In this document: piece by piece, positions 5,437 through 6,633 of the stretch
Numbering within the stretch: position 1 is the first letter of the stretch
Layout of the letters: each line of letters starts with the position of its first letter
Source: an uncultured Planctomycetales bacterium
GTDB taxonomy: Bacteria > Planctomycetota > Planctomycetia > Isosphaerales > Isosphaeraceae
Assembly (NCBI GenBank): GCA_937997355.1
Contig: CALKTZ010001081.1
Coordinates: 1 to 6,633 of the forward strand
Length of the DNA stretch: 6,633 nucleotides
Reading direction: 5' to 3'
Notes under the pieces: model-generated
Seen by the model: only the letters and a program-made list of their open reading frames with translations
Told to the model about the DNA's origin: nothing
The model's database searches: none
Translations under genes and position numbers: made by a program

Positions 5437-6633
5437 TTACTCGTAGCGGAGCGCCCGGACCGGGTGCAGCCTGGAGGCCCGTTGCGCGGGCCAAACGCTC
5501 GCCACCACCGCGATGAACAACGCCCCGACGACGATCCAGCCGACCGTGAACGGGTCGACCAGGGTCGGGATTTCATTGAAATAATAGATGGTGTCGTCGA
5601 AAACCTTGTGGTGGAGGATCTTGCTCAACACCGCCTCGATCTGATTGATGTAACGGACGAACAGGAGGCCGCCGGCCATCCCCACGCCGCTCCCCACGGC
5701 CCCCAGCAGGAGGCCGTAGCCGAGGAAGATCCCCCGGATGCCGGAGGTCGAGGCCCCGAGCGCCTTCATGATGCCGATGTCCCTCGTCTTCTCGACGACG
5801 ATCATCGAGAAGATCGCCAGGATGCCGAACCCGGCCACCGCGATGATGAAGAAGAGCAGGATGTTCAGGATGCTCTGCTCGATCGCGACCGCGGCGAGCA
5901 GCGGGCCTTGCAACTGCTCCCAGGTGCGGACCCGAAATCTCATCGGGTGGAGCCGATCCAGGGCGATCTGGAGCGTCTCGGCCATCTTGTCGAGGTCGCA
6001 GCCGGGCCGCACCTTGATCTGAACCTGGTTGACGGCCCCCTTGCCGGTCCTCGGGTCGATCAGGTTGCGGGCCTGCTGGAGCTCCCGGAGCGGCACATAC
6101 ACGTGCTGCGAGTCATATTCGCTCATGCCGCTCTTGAAGTAGCCGATCACCGGGAAGGCATCCTTCCCGGCCTCGGGCACGTTCCGGCCCGCCTTGGGAA
6201 AGACCAGGGCGATGCTGGATCCGGTCGGCGCGATGAACATGTCTCCCTTGCCGTTCCCCTGGTGGTGCGTGGCCAGGGCGTAGCCGAGGATCGCCCCCTT
6301 GGATGGCACTTTCTCGAGCGCCTGTTTCTTGAGCATTTCCACGTAATCGTCATGCTCGCCCGCCGAGGGGTCGCCGGGGCCGACCGGCTCGGCGGGTTCG
6401 ACGGCCAACGCGGGCTCGCCGGCATTGGCGGCCAACGCGGGTTCGGCGGGGGGAGGGGCGGTTCGTTCGGCCTCCTTGATCAGCAGGCCCATGGGCGAGC
6501 TGCGGATTCGGAGCTCCTCGGAGATGTCGAACGACGGCGGGATCGGCTTGCCCTCCTCGTCGAAGAGGAATTCGGCGAAGTCCCCGGTCTTCGCCCGTTG
6601 AACCGGGTCGACGCCGATGATCTGGACGGGGCG
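5437..6633 (-). CDS. LolC/LolE-type ABC transporter permease, N-terminus outside window
   Basis: The frame runs from the TAA at 5437-5439 to the right edge without a stop, 398 residues visible; the ATG at 6492 is internal. The edge sequence (RPVQIIGVDPVQRAKTGDF) already reads like the periplasmic domain of MacB/LolC/LolE permeases, so the first membrane helix and N-terminus lie outside. After the periplasmic domain comes the FtsX domain with three membrane helices at about visible residues 256-278, 303-326 and 364-382. WEQLQGPLLAAVAIEQSILN and the loop EKTRDIGIMKALGAS are characteristic of LolC/LolE and contact the ATPase. The C-terminus WPAQRASRLHPVRALRYE is typical. The LolD-type ATPase follows by 125 bases. 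An Ala/Glu/Pro-rich, repeated segment (about visible residues 60-92) interrupts the periplasmic domain. A MacB-like exporter role is the main alternative to lipoprotein release. Confidence 0.87.
   Translation of the reverse strand, partial: RPVQIIGVDPVQRAKTGDFAEFLFDEEGKPIPPSFDISEELRIRSSPMGLLIKEAERTAPPPAEPALAANAGEPALAVEPAEPVGPGDPSAGEHDDYVEMLKKQALEKVPSKGAILGYALATHHQGNGKGDMFIAPTGSSIALVFPKAGRNVPEAGKDAFPVIGYFKSGMSEYDSQHVYVPLRELQQARNLIDPRTGKGAVNQVQIKVRPGCDLDKMAETLQIALDRLHPMRFRVRTWEQLQGPLLAAVAIEQSILNILLFFIIAVAGFGILAIFSMIVVEKTRDIGIMKALGASTSGIRGIFLGYGLLLGAVGSGVGMAGGLLFVRYINQIEAVLSKILHHKVFDDTIYYFNEIPTLVDPFTVGWIVVGALFIAVVASVWPAQRASRLHPVRALRYE
6402..6449 (-). repeat. 27-base in-frame tandem repeat in the permease periplasmic domain
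   Basis: CGGCCAACGCGGG occurs at 6402-6414 and again at 6429-6441, a 27-base period, and the following bases are also similar. On the coding strand it gives a 9-residue repeat seen as AEPALAANA then GEPALAVEP, followed by a degenerate AEPVGPGDP. It looks like slippage-driven growth of a flexible linker. Confidence 0.6.

Noticed and set aside
6490..6492. ATG as start of the permease
   Set aside because: The frame continues to the window edge with sequence typical of the periplasmic domain, and the first membrane helix would be missing.

Overview
The window looks like chromosomal DNA of a GC-rich planctomycete, most likely of the Isosphaeraceae/Gemmataceae type. This rests on family resemblance only: a signal peptidase with long insertions, an ECF sigma factor paired with an anti-sigma-like protein whose outer domain resembles the DUF1559 pseudopilin family (greatly expanded in Planctomycetota), and generally GC-rich codon usage. 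No RNA gene, CRISPR array, insertion sequence or phage gene was seen.

The left half (1-2391) is read on the + strand. It starts with the C-terminal part of a type I signal peptidase (runs off the left edge, ends 538). A 238-base intergenic region follows, with a good sigma-70-like promoter whose spacer is filled by a perfect palindrome. Next comes an ECF sigma factor (777-1418), followed after 4 bases (or with a short overlap) by a one-TM anti-sigma-like protein (1423-2391). The two are presumably co-translated, and the second protein would hold the sigma factor at the membrane.

A strong GC-rich hairpin (2413-2461) sits between this unit and the convergent genes to its right. It probably ends transcription from the left and possibly from the right as well.

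The right half (2486-6633) is read on the - strand. In transcription order it holds a LolC/LolE-type ABC permease (N-terminus beyond the right edge), its LolD-type ATPase, then a branched-chain aminotransferase (ilvE-like), a UspA-family universal stress protein and a Nudix hydrolase of the ADP-ribose pyrophosphatase type. The last three are closely spaced (31 and 86 bases) and start with GTG, TTG and GTG, each behind a clear Shine-Dalgarno sequence. The permease and ATPase should form one inner-membrane machine for releasing lipoproteins or moving a related substrate. The aminotransferase, stress protein and Nudix enzyme are cytoplasmic housekeeping or stress functions that may share a transcript.

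The most interesting item is the sigma/anti-sigma pair. In the second protein an anti-sigma-like N-terminal segment is joined to a pseudopilin-like DUF1559-type ectodomain through a single shared membrane helix, and the pair sits behind a promoter with an operator-like palindrome.
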